The notes under the pieces are model-generated. The model saw only the letters and a program-made list of their open reading frames with translations. It was not told the DNA's origin and did no database searches. The position numbers and the translations under genes are program-made. A stretch of 20,174 nucleotides of DNA from Cymbomonas tetramitiformis. Taxonomy: Eukaryota; Chlorophyta; Pyramimonadophyceae; Pyramimonadales; Pyramimonadaceae. This document shows, piece by piece, positions 9,901 to 18,446 of this stretch. Position 1 is the stretch's first letter. Each line of letters begins with the position of its first letter. The stretch is from positions 1 to 20,174 of the forward strand of contig LGRX02015546.1 of the NCBI GenBank assembly GCA_001247695.2, in the 5' to 3' direction.

Positions 9901-10856
9901 ATGCAATTGGGACGAGAACCAATCTTCGCATTTTCTGAGTAGGGACAAAGCAGGGATGGAGGGGTCTCGGAGAAGGGGGCGAGGGACCATGGATTTTCGA
10001 AAACGGCGCAAGGCAGAGAGGTCTTAGCAAAGTGCACACGGAACTATGAGGTCTCCGAGAAACCCTCAAGGGGTTTTGAATCAATGCTAAGATCGTTGGC
10101 CTATGATGGTGATGTATCCGTCAACGGTTTGAATCTACTTCAGAATCGGGAACTGGTGATTTGCTTGTCATCGGTTTGAGTCCTCCTCAGATTCATAAGT
10201 GGGAATTCCCTTCACTTGATGACGGGGGATGGTCGTCCGGCTTGCAGGGCGTTGGATTCTTTGAGGTAGGGCTTGCTGTGATGACAAGGCAGCTATGGTG
10301 GTTGGCCAATCGGTAAGCAACGTTTATTCTCTACCACGTCGTCGTTGGAATAAAGAAATGCCCCTTTTACAAATCAGCCCCATTTACAGAGCAGCTAAAT
10401 CAGTGTACACACCATTCCGAGCTCCTGCCTGGATTGCGCATTTCTCGCCTGGAAGGGTGTCATGAAAGTGATTGGTCTACAGTGTGAGATTACTAGTTCC
10501 ACGGCTGGCAAAATTTCATGCAAGTGAATTCCTCATACGCTAGTGCGAGATGACCAAGCGGGTGGTGCGATAGAGCGTATCCCACAACAAGTACGTACAC
10601 AGCTTGTTTTTTTCCTCCGCAGAATTCTGGAGAGATCACTGAGGGGGTAACGGCAATGCATTTGAGGTATGGGGATATCACCAGTAGGGGGAAATGAGTT
10701 TGTGTATATCTTCAAAGGTACTGCTGTGTGTATCCTTTGCTAACTAGAAGCCCATGATGCATTCTTTGCAGGACCGTGGATTTGCAAATCCCAACCCGCA
10801 CGCAGGAAGAAAAGATTGCCATGCTCAAGAAACGTCTTGCCCCTGTGCATAGGTGA
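6978..10856 (+). CDS. Membrane fatty-acid desaturase-like protein, 10 exons, 370 aa
   Basis: Putative membrane di-iron desaturase/hydroxylase of the FA_desaturase superfamily; substrate unknown. Exons: 6978-7335, 7526-7626, 7716-7789, 8065-8175, 8309-8357, 8694-8806, 9177-9263, 9586-9655, 10248-10312, 10772-10856. All nine introns (89-592 nt) have GT and AG ends, every phase matches, and the total of 1113 nt gives 370 residues plus stop. The start ATG follows an in-frame TGA at 6966. His clusters appear in family order: LHYSEH (end of exon 1), KSHHVLMHH|VENN (across exons 2-3), GNWSQH (exon 6) and DGYHIVHHVNARCHW (exon 7). Hydrophobic stretches lie around residues 55-95, in exon 4 (YMFAIWVELPYYM) and across exons 5-6 (LWVFVVPFLV). 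Several donors are weak (GTGCGG, GTGGCC, GTGAAC). Expected location is ER or plastid membrane by family; no clear targeting peptide was identified. Confidence is high for the family and good for the exon chain. Confidence 0.85.
7974..8013. repeat. Short direct repeat in a desaturase intron
   Basis: gggaggaaagtg occurs twice about 24 bp apart, inside the intron 7790-8064. No function is evident. Confidence 0.6.
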
Positions 10857-10888
10857 CAAGCGCTGCGCTGATGAAAGGTTTAGTTTGG

Positions 10889-10894
10889 AATAAA
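10889..10894 (+). terminator. Polyadenylation signal AATAAA
   Basis: A canonical AATAAA starts 33 nt after the desaturase-like stop codon, on the coding strand. Its position fits a short 3' UTR and supports the placement of the last exon. Confidence 0.6.
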
Positions 10895-11706
10895 GTAGTA
10901 TCTCTAGCATTGCATGGGTTCTCTCAGAGATTTTGCTTCAGGTTACCGCTTCGGTAAGCTGACTTTCTTTCCGAACATGCAGAATAACCACACATGCTAT
11001 GTGAGCGGTTTACAATGAAGCATGCGTTACAAACAGGATAGCTTAATGCCACCCCGTGAACACTGTTATGCTATATTACGGTGAGTGCTATCTGTGAAGG
11101 GATTTCAATTTCGTCCCGTGAGCACTGCTATATTTCGTTGGGATTGATGTTGCCAGTGAAGGTGGAGACCCATCGGACGAGGGACATTATCATCAGTGTA
11201 AAATATACGCGACCCGGCAACCTACTCATTGGCGTCACGTTATTATCGACCTTCGAGTGCGGGTTTTAGATATTCATGTTATATAGAAGATACGTGGTGA
11301 ACATTAGCATTTCCCCCCTGTAACAAAAGCACGGAGGTTACCCAGGGTTGCAGTGGCGAAACCTCCTCTGTACTGTGACGTCACTTGCCTGTATACGGTG
11401 CATCTGTCTCTTCAAGTAATTTTGATCCTACGTGGAAATCGCGGTGCATCAGTACACTACAAAGCAGGGTTTAAGCGATATAACGTGGCTGTGCCCCGCC
11501 GTAGGTGCTGCACGGTCGCAATTTGTCTTGTAACAACACTCTCTCGCATGCCCTGCTCGAAAAAATCATCGCGAGTGTCCGCGCTTCGACGTTTATGTAC
11601 TGTCGTCTGTACCGTCGTCTGCACCTTCGCAGCCAAATGGCTGGGGAAATTAGTTTTGACGATATCCAAGCCACTGCCCATATACCGTCGTGTTTTTTTG
11701 TTTGTA

Positions 11707-11730
11707 CTGTACTAACAAAAAGTAGTACAG
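11707..11730. repeat. 8-bp inverted repeat, 8-nt loop
   Basis: ctgtacta, loop acaaaaag, tagtacag. Further copies of the gtacag/ctgtac word lie close by. It is in non-coding sequence and has no assigned role. Confidence 0.7.
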
Positions 11731-13008
11731 CCAAAACGACAGTACAGCACAGAGCAGGTTTCCTCGTTAAGCACCATTGGACGAGATCAGTAGGCTGGTC
11801 AGGGACGACCGCGGGGATTGTCACTCCTCCATGCGATTTCCTTTCCGATCCACGACCAGAGAACTAGTCGGCCCGAACGCTGCATAACTTCCGTTCAAGG
11901 CGGTCAGCGGCAATTTCTCCGCGGTAGAGTCGACGAATCGACCGTCATAGTTGCAACAAAGTCAACCAGCCAGAGGTCTCGAGTTGCATGTGCAACGCGC
12001 ATCAGTTCTGCCAAACATGACAATTCATCGCATGCAACAAGTTTTCCCCATCAAGGCAACAAACACTATCCTTGCAACAAGAACTATTTCGTTTGCTACA
12101 GAAATTCCACATTACCTGTCATCGCAAACCTGAATACAGCAACGTATACTAACTATGTGCGAATACGAATTATCTACGAATCAGGAGCGAGTGCATTATC
12201 ACAATCGTCAAGCCTATAGCTATCGCCACGCATCGATTGTCAGTGTGTTGGAAGCGTCTCGTCTGCTGCTAGGTAGGGGCTTTTCATCAGCCGACAACCG
12301 CCCGTTATTGCCTGTCTCTCATCACATCAGGCTCCACTTATCATATGGATTATCCGAAGTGACCGTGACACGCAGGAGTGATGATATGTCATCACTCGCG
12401 ACTGTGAAAGCGCGGACTGCCAGGTAGGCAATGCCACGTGGTCGATTTGTTGGAATCATCACCCGGATGGTTCGGCTTTAACGGCACCGTATACTTCTTC
12501 ACTTTCGACTGCTGTTTTCAGGTTTCTCATCATCCCACCAGAGGATTTGTAGCCATATAAATATCTCAGTTGCTAGAGCGTTACTGCTCCACGCATATCT
12601 AGCCAACATCATAAAGTTTGTTGTTTATTATCACACCTTTATTAATAGGCGTCTTGAGCTCAGCAGGCGCGACTATTGTTTTGTAGTCGTTCACAGTCGA
12701 GTGTTCGACATGCAAATCCTCAAGAACGCGTAGAGTCGGCTACACCGGCTGTTTCGGTTCGTGAATGTTGCTTACCATGGCATCCGATCTTTGTCTAAGA
12801 AGTGTTTCTGTGTCAAATAATAACACGAGCTTCATCTCCATGTAGCCATATATAATAATACGAGACGAAGACGCATGACCCTTTCCAATAACTAACGACG
12901 AAAATACGTTCAATTTGTGCTTGACTACGACTGTCATCGTGGGCATACAATATAATAATGACATTAACGGCAACATTAATGATTTTGCTATTGCTTAATG
13001 CAGGAGTC

Positions 13009-13033
13009 TCAAGTTTGGGGAGTCTAAACTTGA
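13009..13033. repeat. 8-bp inverted repeat, 9-nt loop
   Basis: tcaagttt, loop ggggagtct, aaacttga. It lies about 150 bp beyond the 3' end of the Rep-like gene model and could mark an element edge, but I see no partner copy upstream of the element. Confidence 0.6.
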
Positions 13034-13177
13034 TCATTAACAAAATTATATCTAAATTTTTATGTACTTAACGTCTAGAAAGAAGTCCGCGTTGAGTCTA
13101 GAAGATCTATAAAAATCATCAGAAAAAATCATACATGCGTCTACGTAGTAGAAGTTTTGCACTCTCAGAATCCGCAT

Positions 13178-14621
13178 TTACGTATTTACATGTACTTTCA
13201 GGTGGGCTCTGTAACTCCACAGCGACAGGAGCGAGCGTATCCTTCGCTGCAGGGCGGTCCCCACTGTGACAGGGCCGTCGGTCATCGTGACAGGGCCGTC
13301 ATCGTCATCATAAAAAAGGATTCCAGACGGACGACGGTCTGCTGCTGCTGCAACTTCTCGCTCTCCGTTTCTGGTGGCGTGAGTTGACGCAGATCCTGAG
13401 TACTGAAAGCCTTCGTCGATATCGTCATCGGCGATATCGGACTGGTCTTCCCTCTCGAAAGGATGTACGGCCAAGATCATTTGACTCATTCGCGCCCCAT
13501 TGTTGTGCATCCTATGAGACACAACAACAAAGACACCTCAGCTCACACAGACACACAGCGACACGAAGAGGATGGATATATAATAAACAATGAAACTCAG
13601 TGAAGTACACACGACAATGCAGTACCTGCTGGGATCAAAACGCGTCATTTCAGAGGGAAACAGTACGTTCACGATATCCTGCTCCACGACATTTTCCCGG
13701 TAAGATGATTGAGCGCCACAGAGACTCCAACCGGGGCTCTGACAATCCGCGGCGCTCGATGACAAAGCGCGTGCTGGAAAAGAAATAGCGTCCCGAATTA
13801 AACATTCGTAGTACCGTCGACTTGAAGGACGGGAACCCACGCTTCATCTTGAAGTGACGAAACATGTCAACTTTGGCCATCAGCATATTATTCTCGGTAA
13901 GTTCACAACACCCCATCAAGTCGCCTTTGCCCAGAACAAGGTAGAGGTCGTCAACTTCATGTTCCATCTCTGGCGTCACGTTCTTCTTCCAGTCTGCGAA
14001 GTTGGGCGACTTGTGGTTCTTGCGGCAGTATCCAAGCATCCCCAGCTTCGTGTGAATTCCAGCGCCATTTAAAGGTTCCACACATATATTCCAGTATGAA
14101 TGGTTCAGGCCCGTGTCTCCCAACGCAGACTTCAGACCCGGATCTAGTTGCATCTTAGTACGATGCGTTGATCCCGCCGCACCCTGGGCGTTCAAGTTAA
14201 GCTCCCTATCCCCATTTTCCGAACCAACGTAGAACCAGAAGCACGCTTCGTTGAGAAAATGGTCGATGATGTCAAACTCTGCGTCAGTCAAATCTTCGGC
14301 GACCCGACTCCCTGTCGGTGATGGAAAACTCTGCGACGTGTTCGGGATCTTTAGCAGTTTTGCAAGGTGCTTTAGGTTGACTGGCTGTTGACTTTTTACC
14401 ATGGGATTTCGGTGGAGGTTTGGCACGGGCTTTCTCCCAGGTGTTGGAACAAAGTCGTCATCTTCGTCAGAGTCTTCGCCCGCATCAGAGAACACCAAAG
14501 ACGGCATGTCCTCGTGCTCTTCGCCATCGGAACTAGAATCAGAATATATGCCCTTCAAATCAGGAATGGGATCAGGATCGTCTTCAGAATCACTCAGGAA
14601 TACTCGACGCATTCGCTTCAT
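13178..14621 (-). CDS. Rep/replicase-like protein of a mobile element, one apparent frameshift
   Basis: A long open frame runs from ATG 14621 to about 13697. Residues 1-65 are very acidic (runs of S, D, E); the remainder holds a globular domain containing GMLGYCRK, which resembles motif 3 (Y-x-x-K) of rolling-circle Rep proteins and of related eukaryotic transposon replicases. A clear HUH motif 2 was not found. At the GGG run (13696-13698) the conserved-looking frame stops and the match continues in the next frame (ENVVEQDIVNVLF), so one extra base is likely: a true lesion or a sequencing error. The second frame ends at a good donor (13625), and an acceptor at 13512 leads phase-correctly to an acidic exon 13511-13178. 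The family is recalled from resemblance only. It could instead be a domesticated host gene. It reads the same way as the unbroken ORF at 14731-15228. Confidence 0.5.
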
Positions 14622-14730
14622 TACTGTTTTACTCTAGGACTTACTAGGACATCAGCATACCCGCACATCAGCACAAGAGCATCACAGCACAACAGGGTGC
14701 ATGTATTGTGCACATGATACGTGTAACATG

Positions 14731-15228
14731 TCATTCGTAAACGTAATGTGTCAACGTAGCATGCAGGGAACCGTAGCATACCATATTTTTATGCTTCTTA
14801 GTGGAAAACTTTACGAATCTTTTGGGTCCGATGTATATAGCTGAAATGCACGGCACGTCTATCTCCACTGTAGTACGATTTCCAATCAATGTACTTTGTA
14901 CCACCTTTCCGTCCGCACAAGTGTACACAACTAAAATATGGCCTGTTTGAAAAATTAGGGTTTTCACTGTACCAATGAATAAGTAGTAGTCCAAGTTATT
15001 AGGACTAAGGGAGACGAAAGCTTCCCTGCAGAAGCTCACAATATCTGTAACACAAATGTCTATACAGTTAAAGTCTGAAATAAACGGCCTCGTGTACTCC
15101 CCCTTATTAAAAAAGTTTGCCAATTCTAAACGTTTTCGGCTAGTCTCTTTTTCTTGGGCGTGTTGTTCAATGCGGTTTTTAACTCGAAAAGCACGAGTCA
15201 ACAATGTCCGTGTAATCGGAGTGGACAT
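14731..15228 (-). CDS. Unrecognised 165-aa protein, intronless
   Basis: Complete frame from ATG (15228) to stop with no splice sites needed, unusual in this intron-rich window. The first 35 residues are basic and helix-prone (RVKNRIEQHAQEKETSRKR), probably a coiled or nucleic-acid-binding helix. The remainder alternates hydrophobic beta-like strands (YYLFIGTVKTLIF, ILVVYTCA, ISAIYIG) and ends in a basic segment (KRFVKFSTKKHK). There is no signal peptide or clear membrane segment. It lies 109 bp upstream of the Rep-like frame in the same orientation, and its AT-rich composition differs from the flanking host genes. The context suggests a second gene of a mobile element, but no function can be named. 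Confidence 0.55.
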   Translation of the reverse strand: MSTPITRTLLTRAFRVKNRIEQHAQEKETSRKRLELANFFNKGEYTRPFISDFNCIDICVTDIVSFCREAFVSLSPNNLDYYLFIGTVKTLIFQTGHILVVYTCADGKVVQSTLIGNRTTVEIDVPCISAIYIGPKRFVKFSTKKHKNMVCYGSLHATLTHYVYE

Positions 15229-15233
15229 AACTA

Positions 15234-15266
15234 ACTTTCAAAAGTAAAAAACTACTTTTTCAAAGT
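15234..15266. repeat. Interrupted 12-bp hairpin next to the 165-aa ORF start
   Basis: Arms acttt + aaaagta pair with tactttt + aaagt, separated by a 6-nt loop and a small bulge. It lies 6 nt upstream of the ATG at 15228 on the minus strand. It may be a promoter element, or an origin or end structure of a mobile element. Confidence 0.6.
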
Positions 15267-15394
15267 TTTGTTTTTGGCGGCTGGGGTGGGGCGCGCGTGT
15301 GTCAATCTCTGGCGGCTGCCCATGCGTGCTTGCGTGTGTCACTCGAGGATGTTACACTGCATGTTACACTTGTGCAACTATCATTAAATGATGC

Positions 15395-15450
15395 ACCTTC
15401 TGCATGATGACATACCTTCTGCATGATGACATACCGTCGGCATGTTACCG
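15395..15450. repeat. 19-bp tandem repeat, two exact copies plus a decayed third
   Basis: accttctgcatgatgacat occurs at 15395-15413 and 15414-15432, followed by a diverged third unit. It lies just outside the presumed mobile element, at the start of the AT-rich spacer. Confidence 0.85.
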
Positions 15451-16254
15451 TAATGAAACTATTGCATTATACATCAGATGGCGTATGCCACGGATACATT
15501 TGTCGTAATTTACGAGTACGAAAATAATTTATGTTATCAAATACTGAAACGAAAAATGCAGATTACACAAATTCAGAATATTTTTCGAGATTTTCGTTTT
15601 CACACAAATTTAAGTTACATCAAACTCAATGCATCCATAACAAAACATTCACATTCCCAACACATAAAAAATAATAAAAAAATTAAAATTGGGTATCCCT
15701 TTAACCGCAGGGCATCCGATTTTCTTGCAGGATAGGATGGTGTAAACAGATTGAGACAATTTCAAACCTGCTAGAGACTTCCGCCTGGCGTGCAAGGGAT
15801 CATGCTGTGAGATGCTCTCAAGAATTGCAATAAAAATCAATCGCTGACAAATCCAACTGCCGAGAGTAATATTAAAAAAGCTCATAGGGCTCCTGATCAG
15901 TGGGATTACTCAAGCTCGGATCTCGCCCCGACAAACCGTCACAAATGACAGCGCTGTTGTTTCACATCAGAGATGAATGTCTGACAGAATAGCGCGAGTC
16001 TATGTGACATCCAGTTGGGTGATTGGACATTATGTCAAATATACACCCTTATCTTTCTCAGATATATTACAATTAACCTAAAATCCACTGTGGCATCCAT
16101 GATGAAAATAATCAATTAAGTATCAAGCATTGCAGGCACTGTATATCCACAAAGCAAATCCAAATTTAAGAGTTGAACAGCATATAACAAAATTTGCAGA
16201 TTTTCCCGTTAGTGCACATCTCATGAATGATAAACAGGGTCAAATGAGCTGCTC
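15451..16254. other. AT-rich spacer, nothing coding recognised
   Basis: About 800 bp with many A and T runs (for example around 15660-15690). The short open frames show no family motif and no plausible exon chain. No terminal inverted repeat that pairs with the Rep-like element was found here. Confidence 0.5.
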
Positions 16255-16988
16255 CTAGTAGCCCAAGTCAACTTTCCAACTGTTTTGCATGTGTTTGGCG
16301 ATTTGGTCCAACAATTCTTCAGCGTCCTTTGCATCCATGTCTACGTCTCAGAAGCACAGCCCCTCCCATTCCCTTCAGCATCTTTAGACTCGTAGGTGTT
16401 TCATTTTGACCAATATTCAAGACACTCTAAAGTACAGAACGACACAATCTCAAATGGCACCAAAAGGTGTTGCCCTGCATCGAAATCATGCTTTGAGACA
16501 GCCTTCCTTTTGCCCTACATCTCAACAATTGATGAAGGGCCTCGGAATAGAGCAGCGCGTTGAATTTGACCAGGAATTCTTAGGCGCGGCGTGGCACAAG
16601 ATTTTAAATTCATGTCAAAGCTAGATTTCAGGATTGCAGAGGAGAATCTATGTATTAGGTGGATAAAACAGAGGTTGCATGTGGTGACCAACGGGTAGAC
16701 AAGAGGGGGATGGATGCGCACCTGAAGGGGGTTTTGGAAGAGGCTGGGAGCGACATGATACAAGAGTAATGGAAATGGATGAGGAGGAAGAGGGGCTCTG
16801 GACTATGAAGAGGCAATCACAATGGAGAGGCTTAGAGGGGGCTGGGAGGAGTCACCTGCCCGGGTTAGGTGGCTGCGCAAAGAAGCTCGCATCTTGGCCA
16901 GCTTGGTCAATGGACCGCCGCTGGGGACTCCGTTAGTCAGTGTGGTGAACGGCCGCCAAAGCTGTGTGACAGCCACCATACTCGCCAC
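16255..16988 (-). CDS. Possible small organelle-targeted protein, partial exon set
   Basis: Two ends look real, but the middle is unresolved. The 5' piece (ATG 16988 or 16979 to about 16858, donor CAG|GTGACT) gives about 43 residues with R, K, S, T and hydrophobics and no Asp or Glu (MASMVAVTQLWRPFTTLTNG...), typical of a mitochondrial or plastid presequence. The 3' piece (16340-16255, acceptor ...gacgtag) gives a charged helix ending SWKVDLGY and a stop. A middle segment near 16590-16530 (FLVKFNALLYSEALHQLL) is exon-like. The family was not recognised. Alternatively, the two pieces belong to different genes or are chance. Confidence 0.25.
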
Positions 16989-17494
16989 TGGTCAATGTTC
17001 AATATTCAAGGGAGGGCATGCACATAGGAACATGTCAATGATACAGACACCTGTTTGTTGCATTTCGAGGGAAAACACTAACGCAGTCTTTGCACTTACA
17101 CCGCTGCGACAAAGGATGCATGCGGGTGGACGTCCAGCAGCGAAGGCGGCGCAACACTGCTGCGAATCGCACGAGGCACGGGCACCGGGACCCCAAACAA
17201 CTATACTATGTGGTCCTATCATGGGAAGGGGTGATAACGGCTGAACCCTCCGCATGGACGGTAGTCGCAGTGACCATGCTGCGGAGTTAGATGCTGCTGT
17301 TAATGTGTAAGGATCCAAATATCAGCGTGGTGTTTACGCGCTTTCCACGATTTGCTGATTCTTCCTGTCGTGGACAGCTTTTACTTGAACTTGAAATACA
17401 CATAGAGGACACTCACAAACTTTTGCTACTCGAGCTGAGTGGTTGGATAACGGCACTGTAATGTAGGGTCTTTAGGGCTCACAGATCTGCTCCG
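16989..17494. other. Interval with no gene recognised
   Basis: About 500 bp between two tentative minus-strand genes. Open frames of 60-140 codons on both strands are compositionally ordinary and show no motif or splice-consistent structure. Promoter sequence of the 16988 gene and the 3' region of the 17495 gene would be expected here. Confidence 0.4.
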
Positions 17495-18299
17495 TCATCC
17501 TCCATCCTCGACAAGATCTGATCCATTTCCCCGAAGGGATCTCACCACTCTCCGAAGCAATTCTAATTGGCTACCAATGAGACCTGCCTCCAGATTGGTA
17601 CGCACCTCTGTGGGGGACACGCGGCGCTCCACCTTCGCTTGTGAATCCACCAGCTACATGATGCCCTCCTCCTTCCCCCTCCCCCTCCCCTCCCCATAAT
17701 GCGCACCGTCAATGGCGTGCCAAAAGACTAGGTGCGGTGGAAGTTGCAGGCGGCACCACTCTCAGCACGCAGCTCGCACAAATGCTGGCAAGCTCGAGGT
17801 GATTCCTCATGAAAAGCTCAGTCTCATCGAATTACACGTGGCACCATCAGAGAGCCGGTGGCCATCAACGGTGGCGATTCGAGCATGATATGACGCGTGC
17901 GGGAAGCATAGTGCACTCGACGGCGGATTGGACCCAGCATTGGCCAGTCATCAATGAAGTGCGCAGCCCATGCCTGCCCGTGAGGTGCAGGCGAATGGGT
18001 GTACCTTGCAAGCACTGGCAGCCACCTCATCGTCAAGGGGGACCTTGGACGTTGTATAGTCTATTTGCAGCGGTGTGGGTTCTGCGGCGCCCGCCCTGTT
18101 CTGCACGTAAAAGGTTTGTAGCCGCGACTCCTGCGAAAGAGGGCACACGCGGGCCGAGGTTAAAAGAGTGAGCCTGCAACATATAAACTGGTAATTCGCG
18201 AGCAGATGCGCATAGGTTAGACGGGAGGACCGGAGTGCCACTAACTAAAGAGAAAATGGACAGTAAGGCAGGAACACGAACCGGCAGGGTGCTGGCCAT
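17495..18299 (-). CDS. Possible small protein of about 133 aa in four exons
   Basis: Exon model, all phase 0: 18299-18246 (18 aa, hydrophobic start MASTLPVRVPALLSIFSL, donor GTTAGT), 18130-18005 (42 aa, acceptor ctctttcgcag, donor AAG|GTACAC), 17822-17760 (21 aa) and 17653-17495 (52 aa, ending LVEDGG and stop). The 18130-18005 exon is the best supported, with strong splice sites, charged residues and no stop. The third exon has a poor pyrimidine tract. The C-terminal part (RTNLEAGLIGSQLELLRRVV) is an amphipathic helix. No family is recognised. The start lies only 32 bp past the polyadenylation signal of the deubiquitinase gene, implying very tight packing or a wrong first exon. Confidence 0.3.
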
Positions 18300-18330
18300 A
18301 GAGGCGACAAGGAGCGCGTTAGAGAGCCAC

Positions 18331-18336
18331 TTTATT
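18331..18336 (-). terminator. Polyadenylation signal (AATAAA on the minus strand)
   Basis: tttatt on the plus strand reads AATAAA on the coding strand of the deubiquitinase gene, about 110 nt after its stop at 18447-18449. The position is consistent with its 3' UTR. Confidence 0.5.
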
Positions 18337-18446
18337 GGCCCTGCATGGTACTTTCAACAACTCTGTTTGCAACGAACAAGTTCAAACAGAAGATGATGGC
18401 AAATACAGTCCAATACAATCGGTGAGGATACTGCCACTTCTGAGGC

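Larger units (their letters stand above)
10895..13177. other. Gene-poor interval, no coding region recognised
   Basis: About 2.3 kb without a protein I can recognise. Open frames of 60-133 codons overlap one another on both strands between 11353 and 12430, but none shows a family motif or an exon chain with consistent phases. Visible structure: two related blocks with the core cccgtga(a/g)cactg near 11053 and 11115, an inverted repeat at 11707-11730, and another at 13009-13033. The part after 12540 is AT-rich. Confidence 0.5.

Noticed and set aside
9793..10027. Candidate desaturase C-terminus containing LERLASRLRERS
   Set aside because: It needs a stop to be skipped; exons at 10248-10312 (GVGFFEVGLAVMT) and 10772-10856 fit both phase and family.
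13384..14072. Plus-strand frames opposite the Rep-like gene
   Set aside because: Shadows of the long minus-strand coding frame.
16822..17244. Plus-strand frame of 140 codons
   Set aside because: No motif, and it overlaps the acid-free presequence-like start on the other strand.
18033..18299. Unspliced 88-codon frame resembling a transit peptide
   Set aside because: Reading through ignores a strong acceptor at 18131; the spliced version with exon 18130-18005 is more plausible, though still tentative.
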